Shown here: positions 17,060-24,882 of the stretch, one piece after another | Layout of the letters: every line of letters starts with the position of its first letter | How positions within the stretch are numbered: position 1 is the stretch's first letter | NCBI GenBank assembly: GCA_963823435.1 | Contig: CAWGLN010000005.1 | Span: 48,410 to 112,409, forward strand | Origin: CAKZML01 sp963823435 | GTDB lineage: Bacteria > Pseudomonadota > Gammaproteobacteria > Steroidobacterales > BM003 | Reading direction: 5' to 3' | Length of the DNA: 64,000 bases | Made by a program: the position numbers and the translations under genes | The notes under the pieces: generated by a model | Database searches by the model: none | Told to the model about the DNA's origin: nothing | What the model saw: the letters and a program-made list of their open reading frames with translations, nothing else

Positions 17060-18402
17060 AGTCGATCCGCCGCTATTTGATCATCGCGTTGTTGGCGGCG
17101 ATCACCCTCGGCAATTTTGTTGCGGCGGTGTATGGGTACAGAATGAGTGCGGTCGAAACACAGGCCCTGTTGGACACCCTGCTTGCCGATACCGCATCCC
17201 TGATTCAAACCACCCGCTCCGGGAACGAGCAGGTATCTGCGCAGCCATCCGACAGGCTGGCATTCCAGATCTGGTCTGCCGATGGGGTGTTGGTTCGAGC
17301 GTTCTGCGAATAGCAGTATCACCCCGATAACGCACTTTGAAGAAGGGTATCGTGACGAGAACTTCGAAGGTTATCGTTGGCGCGTGTCTATGTCGGCTTG
17401 ATTCCGGATCCGGACTCTGGTTACTGGTTGCCGAGCGAATTGATATCCGGGTCGAACTTGCCGACAGTATTATTCTCAGAGCCACGTTGCCGGTGGTCCT
17501 CAGTCTTCCCTTGATCGCGGCAATAGTGTGGTTGATCGTTGGTAATGGATTGTCGCTGGTGGGCAAGCTTGCGGACGAGTTGAGCGCAAAGCGGGTAGAC
17601 GATCTTAATCGTCTGAATATACCAAATCCGCCGGTCGAATTGGCCCCGGTCGTTGATGCAATCAACGATTTGTTGAGTCGGCTGAGTGATTCGGTAGAAC
17701 GAGAGCGCCGTTTCGCCGCGGACGCGGCCCATGAATTGAGGACACCTCTCAGCGCGATAAAGATTCATGTGCACAATCTGAAGAGGCAGTTTCCGGAGCA
17801 TGCCGAAGAACTGGCAATACTTGACAGGGATCTCCGACGGCTTGGTCATCTGATTGAACAAATCATGCTGCTTTACCGAACCACTCCGGACCATTACCAG
17901 GCCAACATGCGGCAGATTGATCTGCATGCGCTGGCGCAGGTTGTTATCTCGGAACTGTTTCCCGAGGTGAACCGAAAGCATCAGGCAATTGCCCTTGAGG
18001 GCGGAGCCCAGACGATAACCGGGGATGAGGCCTCTCTGGTCATCCTGTAGGGAAACCTGATTCAGAACGCCAGCAAATACTCGCCCGAGGGAGCATCGAT
18101 CCAGGTAAATGTCAGACCGAGACGGGCTCGGGGTTCGCCTGGAGGTGATGGACAATGGGGTCGGAATACCTTTGGAGGAAATCGATAAGGTATTCGATCG
18201 TTTCCACAGGGTCGGGGGTGACCGTCATGGAAGCACCGTTGAGGGTTGCGGACTCGGTTTATCGATAGTCAGGCACATTGCGAATTTGCATCATGCGACT
18301 ATCGAGATGAAAAACAATGCCGGAGGTGCGGGTTTGACGGTGGCTGTAAAATTTCCACCCGATTTGAAGATTCAGAAACTTGCCACAGGTGGAGTCCGAT
18401 GA
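17056..18402 (+). pseudogene. Sensor histidine kinase (QseC-type), disrupted by frameshifts and a stop codon
   Basis: Partner kinase of the adjacent regulator. N-terminal TM helix (RRYLIIALLAAITLGNFVAAV), a periplasmic segment of ~130 residues ending near FEGYRWRVSM, a second TM helix (IILRATLPVVLSLPLIAAIVW), a HisKA domain with the phospho-accepting His in AADAAHELRTPLSAIK, and an ATPase domain (DNGVGIP, GCGLGLSIV). The frame shifts near 17305, near 17400 and near 18105. An in-frame TAG at 18048 stands where homologues have Leu (VIL-stop-GNLIQNASKYSP). The substitution-type stop is not explained by homopolymer error, so the gene may be truly broken. Overlaps the cupredoxin gene by 4 bp. Confidence 0.7.
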
Positions 18403-18767
18403 AGACCTGCGCCGGATTCAGGATGTCTGCGCTCTGGACCGCGGTTACGGTTCTTCTACTCGCCACGTCCTCTTTCGCGGCAACCCCCGAGTTTGAGCTG
18501 GAAATTCGAAATCACCTGTTTCAGCCAGACACGCTGATCGTTCCGGCGAACATAAAAATCAAGCTCATTATCTATAACAGGGATGCGACTCCGGAGGAAT
18601 TTGAAAGCTACGAACTCAACCGGGAGAAGGTCATTCTGGGGGGCAGCAAGGCGATCGTCTTTATCGGTCCCCTGTCGCCGGGCGAATATCCGTTTTTTGG
18701 TGAATTCAATCTGCAGACTGCATTGGGAACAATAATTGTGAAGGATGAAGACGATGCTTCTGACTAG
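18399..18767 (+). CDS. Exported cupredoxin-fold protein, probable iron-uptake partner
   Basis: 122 residues from ATG 18399, with a signal peptide (hydrophobic ALWTAVTVLLLATSSFAA). The mature part fits the Cupredoxin_1 family: EIRNHLFQPDTLIVPANIK and the late PGEYPFFGEFN strand. It has no Cys in the mature part, so it lacks a normal type 1 copper site. Such domains occur beside FTR1 permeases (EfeO N-terminus, FtrB-like) and are thought to help oxidise or deliver iron in the periplasm. It overlaps both the kinase gene and the permease gene, supporting a joint role with FTR1. Confidence 0.78.
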   Translation: MKTCAGFRMSALWTAVTVLLLATSSFAATPEFELEIRNHLFQPDTLIVPANIKIKLIIYNRDATPEEFESYELNREKVILGGSKAIVFIGPLSPGEYPFFGEFNLQTALGTIIVKDEDDASD

Positions 18768-19554
18768 CGTCGTGGTGGTGTTGCGGGAGGTGCTCGAGGC
18801 GGCCCTCTTGATGAGTGTCTTTCTCGCCATCCCGGGATTTCTCCAACTGAGTCGTTCGGTGGGTCGGCTTGAGCCTTATCCTTGGCGTTGCGGGGGCTGT
18901 GACCTATGGTTATTTGTTGGGGCCTGTAACAGATTTGTTCGGTGGTGTGGGTCAGGAAGTCTGCAACGCTGTAATTCAGTATTCAGCGTTCCTTGTTCTG
19001 GGTGGAGTCTTTTTTTCGTTGCCCGTCGATTAGTCAATCCTCTGTGTCATGGGACAACATTGCCCGTATTGATGGGCGCGGCAGTTGCCCTGGCTATCAC
19101 CCGGGAGGGCGCCGAAATACTGGTTTTCGTTTCCGGATTCTGGAGCGTCGAAGAGCTTTTTTCAGCAGTTGGAATCGGCGCGCTAATCGGCGCCGGAATT
19201 GGCTTTAGCGTTGGCGCATTGATTTACTTCATGCTCATTGCCCAGCCGGCGAGACGGGCTTTGTCGATATCACTGGGCTTGTTGCTTTTGATAGGTGCGG
19301 GTATGTCGTCGCAAGCCACCAGGCTTCTGATTCAGGCTGATTGGATATCGGCAGGCGGTGCACTCTGGGATACCTCTGGCATCCTGGCTGAGGATTCGCT
19401 TTCAGGACAACTTCTTTATGCCCTGGTCGGTTACGAGGCCTCACCGTCGGCATTGGAGGTCGCTGCCTATGTCGCTGCCATAGCTTTTCTGCTGACAGCG
19501 TTTTCGGCCGGTCGATTGACCGGTGTTCGGCCTCAATCCACCCGCGATGTGTAG
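18745..19554 (+). CDS. FTR1 family iron permease, two compensating frameshifts
   Basis: Inner-membrane high-affinity iron permease. Both RExxE iron-transport motifs are present: LREVLEA (residues 13-19) and TREGAEIL in the second half. The single long frame is misleading: between about 18870 and 19020 the true sequence lies in another frame (LSLILGVAGAVTYGYLLGP..., then LVLGGVFFSLP), restoring two membrane helices. It returns at a T7 run near 19010. So an insertion and a deletion compensate, and roughly 50 residues of the apparent protein are artefactual. Start is ATG 18745 (or 18754). In operon with the cupredoxin and an outer-membrane-like protein. Confidence 0.83.
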   Translation: MKTMLLTSVVVVLREVLEAALLMSVFLAIPGFLQLSRSVGRLEPYPWRCGGCDLWLFVGACNRFVRWCGSGSLQRCNSVFSVPCSGWSLFFVARRLVNPLCHGTTLPVLMGAAVALAITREGAEILVFVSGFWSVEELFSAVGIGALIGAGIGFSVGALIYFMLIAQPARRALSISLGLLLLIGAGMSSQATRLLIQADWISAGGALWDTSGILAEDSLSGQLLYALVGYEASPSALEVAAYVAAIAFLLTAFSAGRLTGVRPQSTRDV

Positions 19555-20275
19555 TATGTCTCCAGCCAGATGTCGGGGATGGGTAGCAACAGCAATCGTG
19601 GTGTTATTGTTTACGCCGCGGTTTGCGCACGCGGACGGTGTCATAGTAGACAAGGTGTACGATCCCTATGTTCAGCCGCTGGAAACCGAGCTTGAGTGGC
19701 GCCTGGTGGATCAAAGTGATGACGCATTGCCCGACAGCCAGAAGCAGGCCTTTGGTTTTGGTCGGTCATTGTCGGACCGGTGGGCGTATGAAATATATGT
19801 GATCAGTTGGAGGGATTCAGGGCAAAGCCTGTCTTTCGATACCTACGAATTCGAAGTCAAGTGGCAGCTGACCGAACAAGGAGAGTACGCCTTCGATTGG
19901 GGTATGTTATTTGAGCTGGAGCGGTCCGTTGATGCCAACGCGTGGGAGTTATCAACCGGTTTATTGACGTCACGTGACATCGGGAGAGTCACAGCCACAG
20001 CGAATTTTGACCTGATTTATGAATGGGGCGAGAGAGTTGAAAGTGAAATCGAGACAGCGCTGCATGTACAAACACGCTATCGGCTCAGAGAGGCTTTCGA
20101 GCCTGCGCTTGAATTGCACATGGGACAGGATACGTTGGTCCTGGGACCCTCGATCATGGGGCTGTTGCGCCCCGCCCAGGGTAAAAAACTGAGGTGGGAG
20201 TTGGGTATCTTTGCCGGCATGAATTCCAGTAGCCCGGACTATACCATCAAGGCCAATTTGGAATTTGAGTTCTGA
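19547..20275 (+). CDS. Predicted outer-membrane or periplasmic protein of unknown function
   Basis: About 242 residues from ATG 19547 (overlapping the FTR1 stop) or 239 from ATG 19556. A signal peptide is visible (WVATAIVVLLFTPRFAHA, cleavage after AHA). The mature protein consists of alternating polar/hydrophobic strands with many aromatic residues and ends in EFEF with a terminal Phe, the outer-membrane beta-barrel C-terminal signature. I do not recognise a named family. It is last in the iron operon, so a role in outer-membrane passage or binding of the substrate is plausible but unproven. Confidence 0.65.
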   Translation: MCSMSPARCRGWVATAIVVLLFTPRFAHADGVIVDKVYDPYVQPLETELEWRLVDQSDDALPDSQKQAFGFGRSLSDRWAYEIYVISWRDSGQSLSFDTYEFEVKWQLTEQGEYAFDWGMLFELERSVDANAWELSTGLLTSRDIGRVTATANFDLIYEWGERVESEIETALHVQTRYRLREAFEPALELHMGQDTLVLGPSIMGLLRPAQGKKLRWELGIFAGMNSSSPDYTIKANLEFEF

Positions 20276-20397
20276 GTTTGCGCCTGGTGAGGAAATGTCG
20301 TCTCTGCAAACCACCACTTCGCCCGTGGGCAACGGAACATTGTAGTGGGGTATGCGGATTTCCAGAACGGGAGTGATGAGCAATAAACCGAATCATA

Positions 20398-20430
20398 AAA
20401 AAAGGCTCCCATTATCTATAAGGAGCCTTT
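20398..20430 (-). terminator. Intrinsic terminator of tRNA-Leu
   Basis: AAAGGCTCC and GGAGCCTTT form a 9-bp perfect stem. On the minus strand the stem is followed by a run of T. It lies 7 bp past the tRNA 3' end. Confidence 0.9.
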
Positions 20431-20437
20431 CCAGATT

Positions 20438-20524
20438 TGGTGCCCAGGAGAGGACTTGAACCTCCACTACCTTACGATAACTAGCACCTGAAGCTAGCGC
20501 GTCTACCAATTCCGCCACCTGGGC
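20438..20524 (-). tRNA. tRNA-Leu (anticodon CAG)
   Basis: 87-nt tRNA with encoded CCA. The acceptor stem GCCCAGG pairs with CCTGGGC; the anticodon stem CTAGC/GCTAG encloses the loop TTCAGGT (anticodon CAG, reads CUG). A long class II variable arm follows, and the T arm GGAGG-TTCAAGT-CCTCT is intact. Discriminator A, as expected for tRNA-Leu. Consensus promoter upstream and terminator downstream. In Pseudomonas-type genomes a tRNA-Leu sits between purA and rnr, matching this place next to rnr. Confidence 0.96.
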
Positions 20525-20564
20525 ATAGGACGGATCCGGGAACCGGACCCTGGCTGGAGGGCGA

Positions 20565-20593
20565 ACTTTACGTAGACGTTGTATGCTTGTCAA
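20565..20593 (-). promoter_or_regulatory. Sigma-70 promoter of tRNA-Leu
   Basis: On the minus strand: TTGACA (20593-20588), 17-bp spacer, TAAAGT (20570-20565), followed by a GC-rich discriminator (GTTCGCCC) as in stringently controlled stable-RNA promoters. Start of transcription is expected near 20558, about 34 nt upstream of the tRNA. Confidence 0.8.
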
Positions 20594-20622
20594 CTATCAT
20601 ACCCAGCAGCAGGACATTACTT

Positions 20623-23001
20623 TTGACCAAGACAAATACCAAGGCGCCGAGACCCTCGTTCAGCAAGTCAGCACCAACCGGAATACGCGTTCGAGATCCC
20701 CGGCAGAGACGAGGTCCTGGCCTTTCTGGAGGCCGCAGGAAGACCGCTGGCGCCAAGCGAGATTTATGCCGGCCTTGAGCTCAAGGGCGAGCCCAGGCGG
20801 CAGGCCATGCGCAAGCGGCTTGCGGCCATGTGTCGGGACGGCCAGTTGCTGGCCAATCGCAAGGGTGAATATTGCCTGACTGCGCGCATACACCTGGTAA
20901 CCGGTACGGTGCAAGGTCACCGGGACGGATTCGGCTTCGTAATCCCCGATGACGGCTCGGACGACGTCTTTCTAACCGCCCGCCAGATGCGCGAGGTCAT
21001 GCACGGTGACCGGGTCGCGGTACGAATCAAGGGCTATGACCGACGGGGACGTCCCGAGGGCGCCGTCGCAGAAGTGCTGGAGAGGGTCAATACCCAGGTA
21101 GTGGGGCGCTATGTTGCCCAGGGCGGTGTCGGGTTTGTTGTGCCCGATAATCCCCGAATTACCCAGGAAATCCTGGTCGGCCCACGCAATCGCGGTGGCG
21201 CCCAGCCGGGCCAGATCGTTATCGTCGAGATTACCGAGCCGCCCGGGCCCGAATACCTATCCGGCGGGCCGCATCAGCCGGGTACTTGGGGGACGAAGAT
21301 GCCCCGGGTATGGAAACCGAGATTGCCGTGCATGCCCACAACCTGCCTTACCTGTGGCCGATGAGGTTAACGCAGAGACCAAGGCGTTCGGCAGCAGGGT
21401 TTCCGCCAGGGCCGTCGAGGGTCGGGTGGATCTGCGTGCCGTGCCACTGGTGACGATTGATGGCGCGGATGCCCGGGATTTTGACGATGCGGTGTATTGC
21501 GAGTCGAATGGCACGGCTGGAAATTACTGGTGGCGATTGCCGATGTGTCCCATTACGTGGGCAAGGGTACCGCGCTGGACGCGGAGGCCCGCAATCGCGG
21601 CACCTCGGTATATTTTCCGAATCGGGTCATACCCATGCTGCCCGAGGCCCTGTCAAATGGCTTGTGTTCGCTCAAGCCTGACGTGGACCGATTGTGCATG
21701 GTGTGCGAAATGCACGTGGACAAAGCCGGCAAGGTGAGCAAATCACGTTTTTACCGGGCGGTAATGCGCTCGGCACAGCGTTTCACCTACGAACAGGTCG
21801 CGGGCATTCTCCAGCATGAGGACGAGCGGACTGCGCCAGCGGTTCGAAGCCCCTGCTGGGGAGCCTGGAAGCCCTGTATGGGCTGTACAAGGCGTTTCTG
21901 GGTGCACGCAAGCGACGCGGTGCGATTGACTTTGAGATTCCCGAAAATGTACTGGAATTCGACGCCCGGGGCAGGGTGGCGGCGATACATGAACGCGTGC
22001 GCAGCGATGCCCACAAGCTGATTGAGGAGTGCATGATTGCGGCCAATGTGGAGGCAGCGCGATTCCTGCGCAAGGCGCGTATTCCGGCCTTGTATCGGGT
22101 GCATCGCGGACCGGACGAGGATCGTATCGAGGAATTGAAGCTGTTCCTGGCGGCCCTGGGTATTCCCTTCAACCCGGGTTCCTCGATGAAACCGGCCATG
22201 CTGAGCGAGGTGATCAAGCTGGTCGAGGACGTCCGGATGCAGCGCTGATCGAGACCGTGATGTTGCGCTCGCTGGCCCAGGCGGTTTACGAGCCGGGTAC
22301 CGGCGGACATTTTGGACTGGCGCTTGGGGAATATGCCCATTTTACGTCTCCGATCAGGCGTTACCCGGACTTGCTCGTGCACCGGGCGATCGGTCATTTG
22401 CTGGATGGCGGCAAGCCTGGCACCTACGCCTATTCCCTGAGTGACATGGAGGGTCTGGGGGCCCAGTGTTCTCGTTGTGAACGTCGCGCCGACGACGCGA
22501 CTCGCGAGGCGATGGGTTGGTTGAAGACCGAATTCATGCAGGACAAGTTGGGACAGGAATTTCCGGGTACGGTTAGCGGGGTCACCCAGTTCGGTGTGTT
22601 CGTGCAACTGGATACGCTACAGATAGACGGCCTGGTGCATGTGAGCGCCCTGGGCAGTGAATATTTTGACCTGGACAAACCGAGGTATCGCCTGGTCGGC
22701 AGCCAGAGTGGACGTGTATTCCAGCTGGGTGACAGGCTGCAGGTCAAGGTGGTGCGGGCCAGTCTCGAGGACCGGAAGATCGATTTTGAACTGGTGGACA
22801 AGGACCGTGACGAACCGCGCCCGAAGAAGGGTGGCGTTTCGGAGCGCAAGCGCCAGGGCGGGCCCGGTTCGGCCGGCGGAGGGCAAGACCAGGGGCAAGG
22901 ACCGGGGTCAGGCTGGTGCGAAAAAGAAAGGCGCAGGTGGTGGACCCAAGGGCAAGGCCGGGACCAAAGGCGGAAAACGTGTGAGCAAGGCCAGGTCGTG
23001 A
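20623..23001 (+). CDS. rnr: Ribonuclease R, multiple frameshifts
   Basis: 3'-5' exoribonuclease of the RNB family that degrades structured RNA. Segments in order: EVLAFLEAAGRPLAPSEIYA (N-terminal helix-turn-helix), cold-shock domains (GFGFVIPDDGSDDVFL), the RNB catalytic region (TIDGADARDFDDAVYCE with the metal-binding Asp residues, VAIADVSHYVG, FPNRVIPMLPEALSNGLCSL, FTSPIRRYPDLLVHRAI), the S1 domain (FPGTVSGVTQFGVFVQLD) and a basic Lys/Gly-rich tail. The frame changes near 20675, 21245, 21290, 21360, 21515, 21840, 22240 and 22860. I propose start TTG 20623 (AGGA at 20610). Order rnr-rlmB is conserved. Essential motifs survive, so sequencing indels are likely. Confidence 0.88.
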
Positions 23002-23741
23002 GTGACGGACACTTGATTTTTGGGCACCATGCTGTGCGCGCGATGGTGGCGCAATCCGGGTCGAGGGTGCAGGAAGTGTTGCTGGTGGATGAGCGCCAGG
23101 ACAAGCGCATGAACGAGACACGCCGCCTGGTGGAGCAAGCGGGTTTGCCGGTGAGAAATCTTGCGCGCCGGGAGCTGGATCATTTGCTGCCTGAAACGGC
23201 CCACCAGGGGGTGGCCGCGCGCCTGCGTGCGCCGCGTCAATGGAATGAGCCGGATTTGCCAGACCTGGTGTCGGCGGCCGGTCCCAATCCCCTGGTTTTG
23301 ATCCTCGACGGGGTCCAGGATCCGCGCAACCTGGGCGCCTGCATGCGCACAGCTGACGCGGTAGGCGCCTGCGCGGTAGTGATACCCAAGGACCGTGCCG
23401 CCAGCCTGACACCGGTTGCCCGCAAAGTGGCCTCGGGCGCTGCCGAGACGGTGCCCCTGATAAGGGTGACCAACCTGAGTCGGACCCTGCTGCTACTCAA
23501 GGAGATGGGCCTGGTCCTGGTGGCTGCAGACGAAAATGGACCGGCCCTGTACCACGAAGCAGACCTCGGAGGTCCGCTGGGCCTGGTTGTGGGGGCGGAG
23601 GGCAAGGGCCTGAGGCAACTCACCCTCAAGCGCTGCGACCAGTTGGTGCGCCTGCCCATGGCGGGCATCGTTGAGAGTCTGAACGTCTCGGTGGCCCTGG
23701 GTATTCTGGCCTATGAGGCGTTAAGGCAACGCCACGACTAG
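22998..23741 (+). CDS. rlmB: 23S rRNA (guanosine-2'-O-)-methyltransferase
   Basis: SpoU/TrmH-family SPOUT methyltransferase that 2'-O-methylates G2251 of 23S rRNA using S-adenosylmethionine. Start GTG 22998 overlaps the rnr stop and gives 247 residues, the normal length. N-terminal substrate-binding domain begins GHHAVRAMV. The three SpoU motifs are present: ILDGVQDPRNLGACMRTAD, LVVGAEGKGLRQL and LPMAGIVESLNVSVALGIL, the last forming the trefoil knot. The frame is intact, in contrast to the rnr gene before it. Confidence 0.95.
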   Translation: MSDGHLIFGHHAVRAMVAQSGSRVQEVLLVDERQDKRMNETRRLVEQAGLPVRNLARRELDHLLPETAHQGVAARLRAPRQWNEPDLPDLVSAAGPNPLVLILDGVQDPRNLGACMRTADAVGACAVVIPKDRAASLTPVARKVASGAAETVPLIRVTNLSRTLLLLKEMGLVLVAADENGPALYHEADLGGPLGLVVGAEGKGLRQLTLKRCDQLVRLPMAGIVESLNVSVALGILAYEALRQRHD

Positions 23742-23778
23742 GTCCCCCGGACGCTATCCCAAGCTGTTGAAAGACCCT

Positions 23779-23939
23779 GGGAGCCCCTGGTTTGTTCTGG
23801 ACGAAGGCGATTGTGAGCGAAAAGGGTCAGATTCAAGACGCCAATCGCTTGTAAGTGAGCCAGCTCGTGAAGATTGGCAACACGGAAGCTGGACCTGTCA
23901 GCCGCAAGAGTCGAGATCATGAGTGGATCAGGGGCTCCC
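23779..23939 (+). repeat. 160-bp intergenic element, copy A (terminal inverted repeats)
   Basis: 161 bp bounded by a perfect 11-bp inverted repeat, GGGAGCCCCTG (23779) and CAGGGGCTCCC (23929). It aligns end to end with the reverse complement of 37561-37720. Shared blocks at conserved spacing include CTGGACGAAG, TCAGATTCAAG, CGCCAATCGC, ATTGGCAACA, GAAGCTGGA and TGGATCAG. An internal stem GCCAATC/GATTGGC can form. No coding capacity is apparent. It lies between rlmB and rpsF, just upstream of the probable rpsF promoter. A MITE-like element or a structured RNA are the two readings. Confidence 0.8.
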
Positions 23940-23949
23940 TTGCTTTGGC

Positions 23950-23977
23950 TTGTTTTGGCCCGGTCCTTGGGTACCAT
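23950..23977 (+). promoter_or_regulatory. Probable promoter of the rpsF operon
   Basis: TTGTTT (23950-23955), 16-bp spacer, TACCAT (23972-23977), immediately after repeat copy A. It would leave a leader of about 88 nt before rpsF, GC-rich and able to fold; an S6:S18-type autoregulatory leader is possible but I cannot confirm the motif by eye. Confidence 0.45.
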
Positions 23978-24071
23978 TGCCGGCCCTCGGGTAGGGTTTT
24001 TGCCTGCCGGGGGTTACTTTTCTCTCTGCCTCACCGCCAGTCGGGAGGCCTTAAGTCCGAAGGGAATGACA

Positions 24072-24554
24072 ATGAGACATTACGAAGTGGTCTTTCTGGT
24101 CCACCCGGATCAGAGTGAGCAGGTTCCGGCCATGCTCGAACGTTACAAAGGCATGATCCAGTCAGCGGGTGGCGCTATCCACCGCGAGGAAGACTGGGGT
24201 CGCCGTCAGTTAGCCTACCCGATCAACAAGATCCACAAGGCCCATTACTTGATGCTGAACATCGAGTGTGGCCAGGAAAGCCTGGACGAACTGATGAGCC
24301 TGTTCAAGTTCAACGATGCAATCATCCGTCACCTGGTGATCGGCCGCGACGAGGCCGTTACCGAGGTCTCCCACATGGCCAAGTCCGTGGAAGAAGATCG
24401 CCGCCGGGAGTCCGAGCGCGCCGAGCGTGATGCTTCCCGTGCTACGCGTACCTACGACAGGGACGATGAGGATACGGCGGGGAACGATGACGACGCTGAA
24501 GACGACGAGTCCGACGACGAAGAGTCCGATGACGACGAGTCCGATGAAAAGTAA
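24072..24554 (+). CDS. rpsF: 30S ribosomal protein S6 with long acidic tail
   Basis: Small-subunit protein that pairs with S18 on the platform of the 30S subunit. The real start is ATG 24072 (MRHYEVVFLVHPDQSE), giving 160 residues. The S6 core (about 1-105) includes GGAIHREEDWGRRQLAYPI and KAHYLMLNIEC. The tail from about residue 120 is almost entirely Asp/Glu/Ser and longer than usual (E. coli S6 is 131-135 residues and gains Glu residues through RimK). First gene of rpsF-rpsR-DUF2232-rplI. Confidence 0.96.
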   Translation: MRHYEVVFLVHPDQSEQVPAMLERYKGMIQSAGGAIHREEDWGRRQLAYPINKIHKAHYLMLNIECGQESLDELMSLFKFNDAIIRHLVIGRDEAVTEVSHMAKSVEEDRRRESERAERDASRATRTYDRDDEDTAGNDDDAEDDESDDEESDDDESDEK

Positions 24555-24597
24555 GTCAGCGTTTTGCTGTTGAATGAATTTGATAGAGGATTAAGCC

Positions 24598-24825
24598 ATG
24601 TCACGTTATTTTCGTCGCCGCAGGTTCTGCCGCTTCACCGCCGATGGCGTAAAAGAGATCGACTACAAGGATCTGGTTACGCTGAAAAATTACATCACTG
24701 AGACCGGGAAAATTGTCCCCAGTCGGATTACCGGTACCAAGGCGAATTACCAGCGTCAGTTGGCCACCGCTGTCAAGCGTGCCCGCTTCCTGGCTCTGCT
24801 GCCTTACACCGATAGCCACCACTAG
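24598..24825 (+). CDS. rpsR: 30S ribosomal protein S18
   Basis: 75 residues, full length. Typical sequence: MSRYFRRRRFCRFTADG, IDYKDLVTLKNYITETGKIVPSRITGTKA and the ending RARFLALLPYTD. Binds S6 and 16S rRNA on the 30S platform. 43 bp after rpsF, start ATG 24598 preceded by GAGG. The frame is intact. Confidence 0.98.
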   Translation: MSRYFRRRRFCRFTADGVKEIDYKDLVTLKNYITETGKIVPSRITGTKANYQRQLATAVKRARFLALLPYTDSHH

Positions 24826-24882
24826 GTCGATAGATTCCTGCCCGATGCCGAAAGTGTCGGTCGGGGATTATTTTGACGACTT

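Noticed and set aside
11640..20440. Integrase or transposase genes for the tRNA-flanked segment
   Set aside because: None of the frames between the two tRNA-Leu copies resembles an integrase, transposase or excisionase.
22430..23412. Long overlapping minus-strand frames (up to 226 codons)
   Set aside because: Antisense to the rnr C-terminus and rlmB; rich in Pro, Arg and Ser as expected for a shadow of a GC-rich gene.
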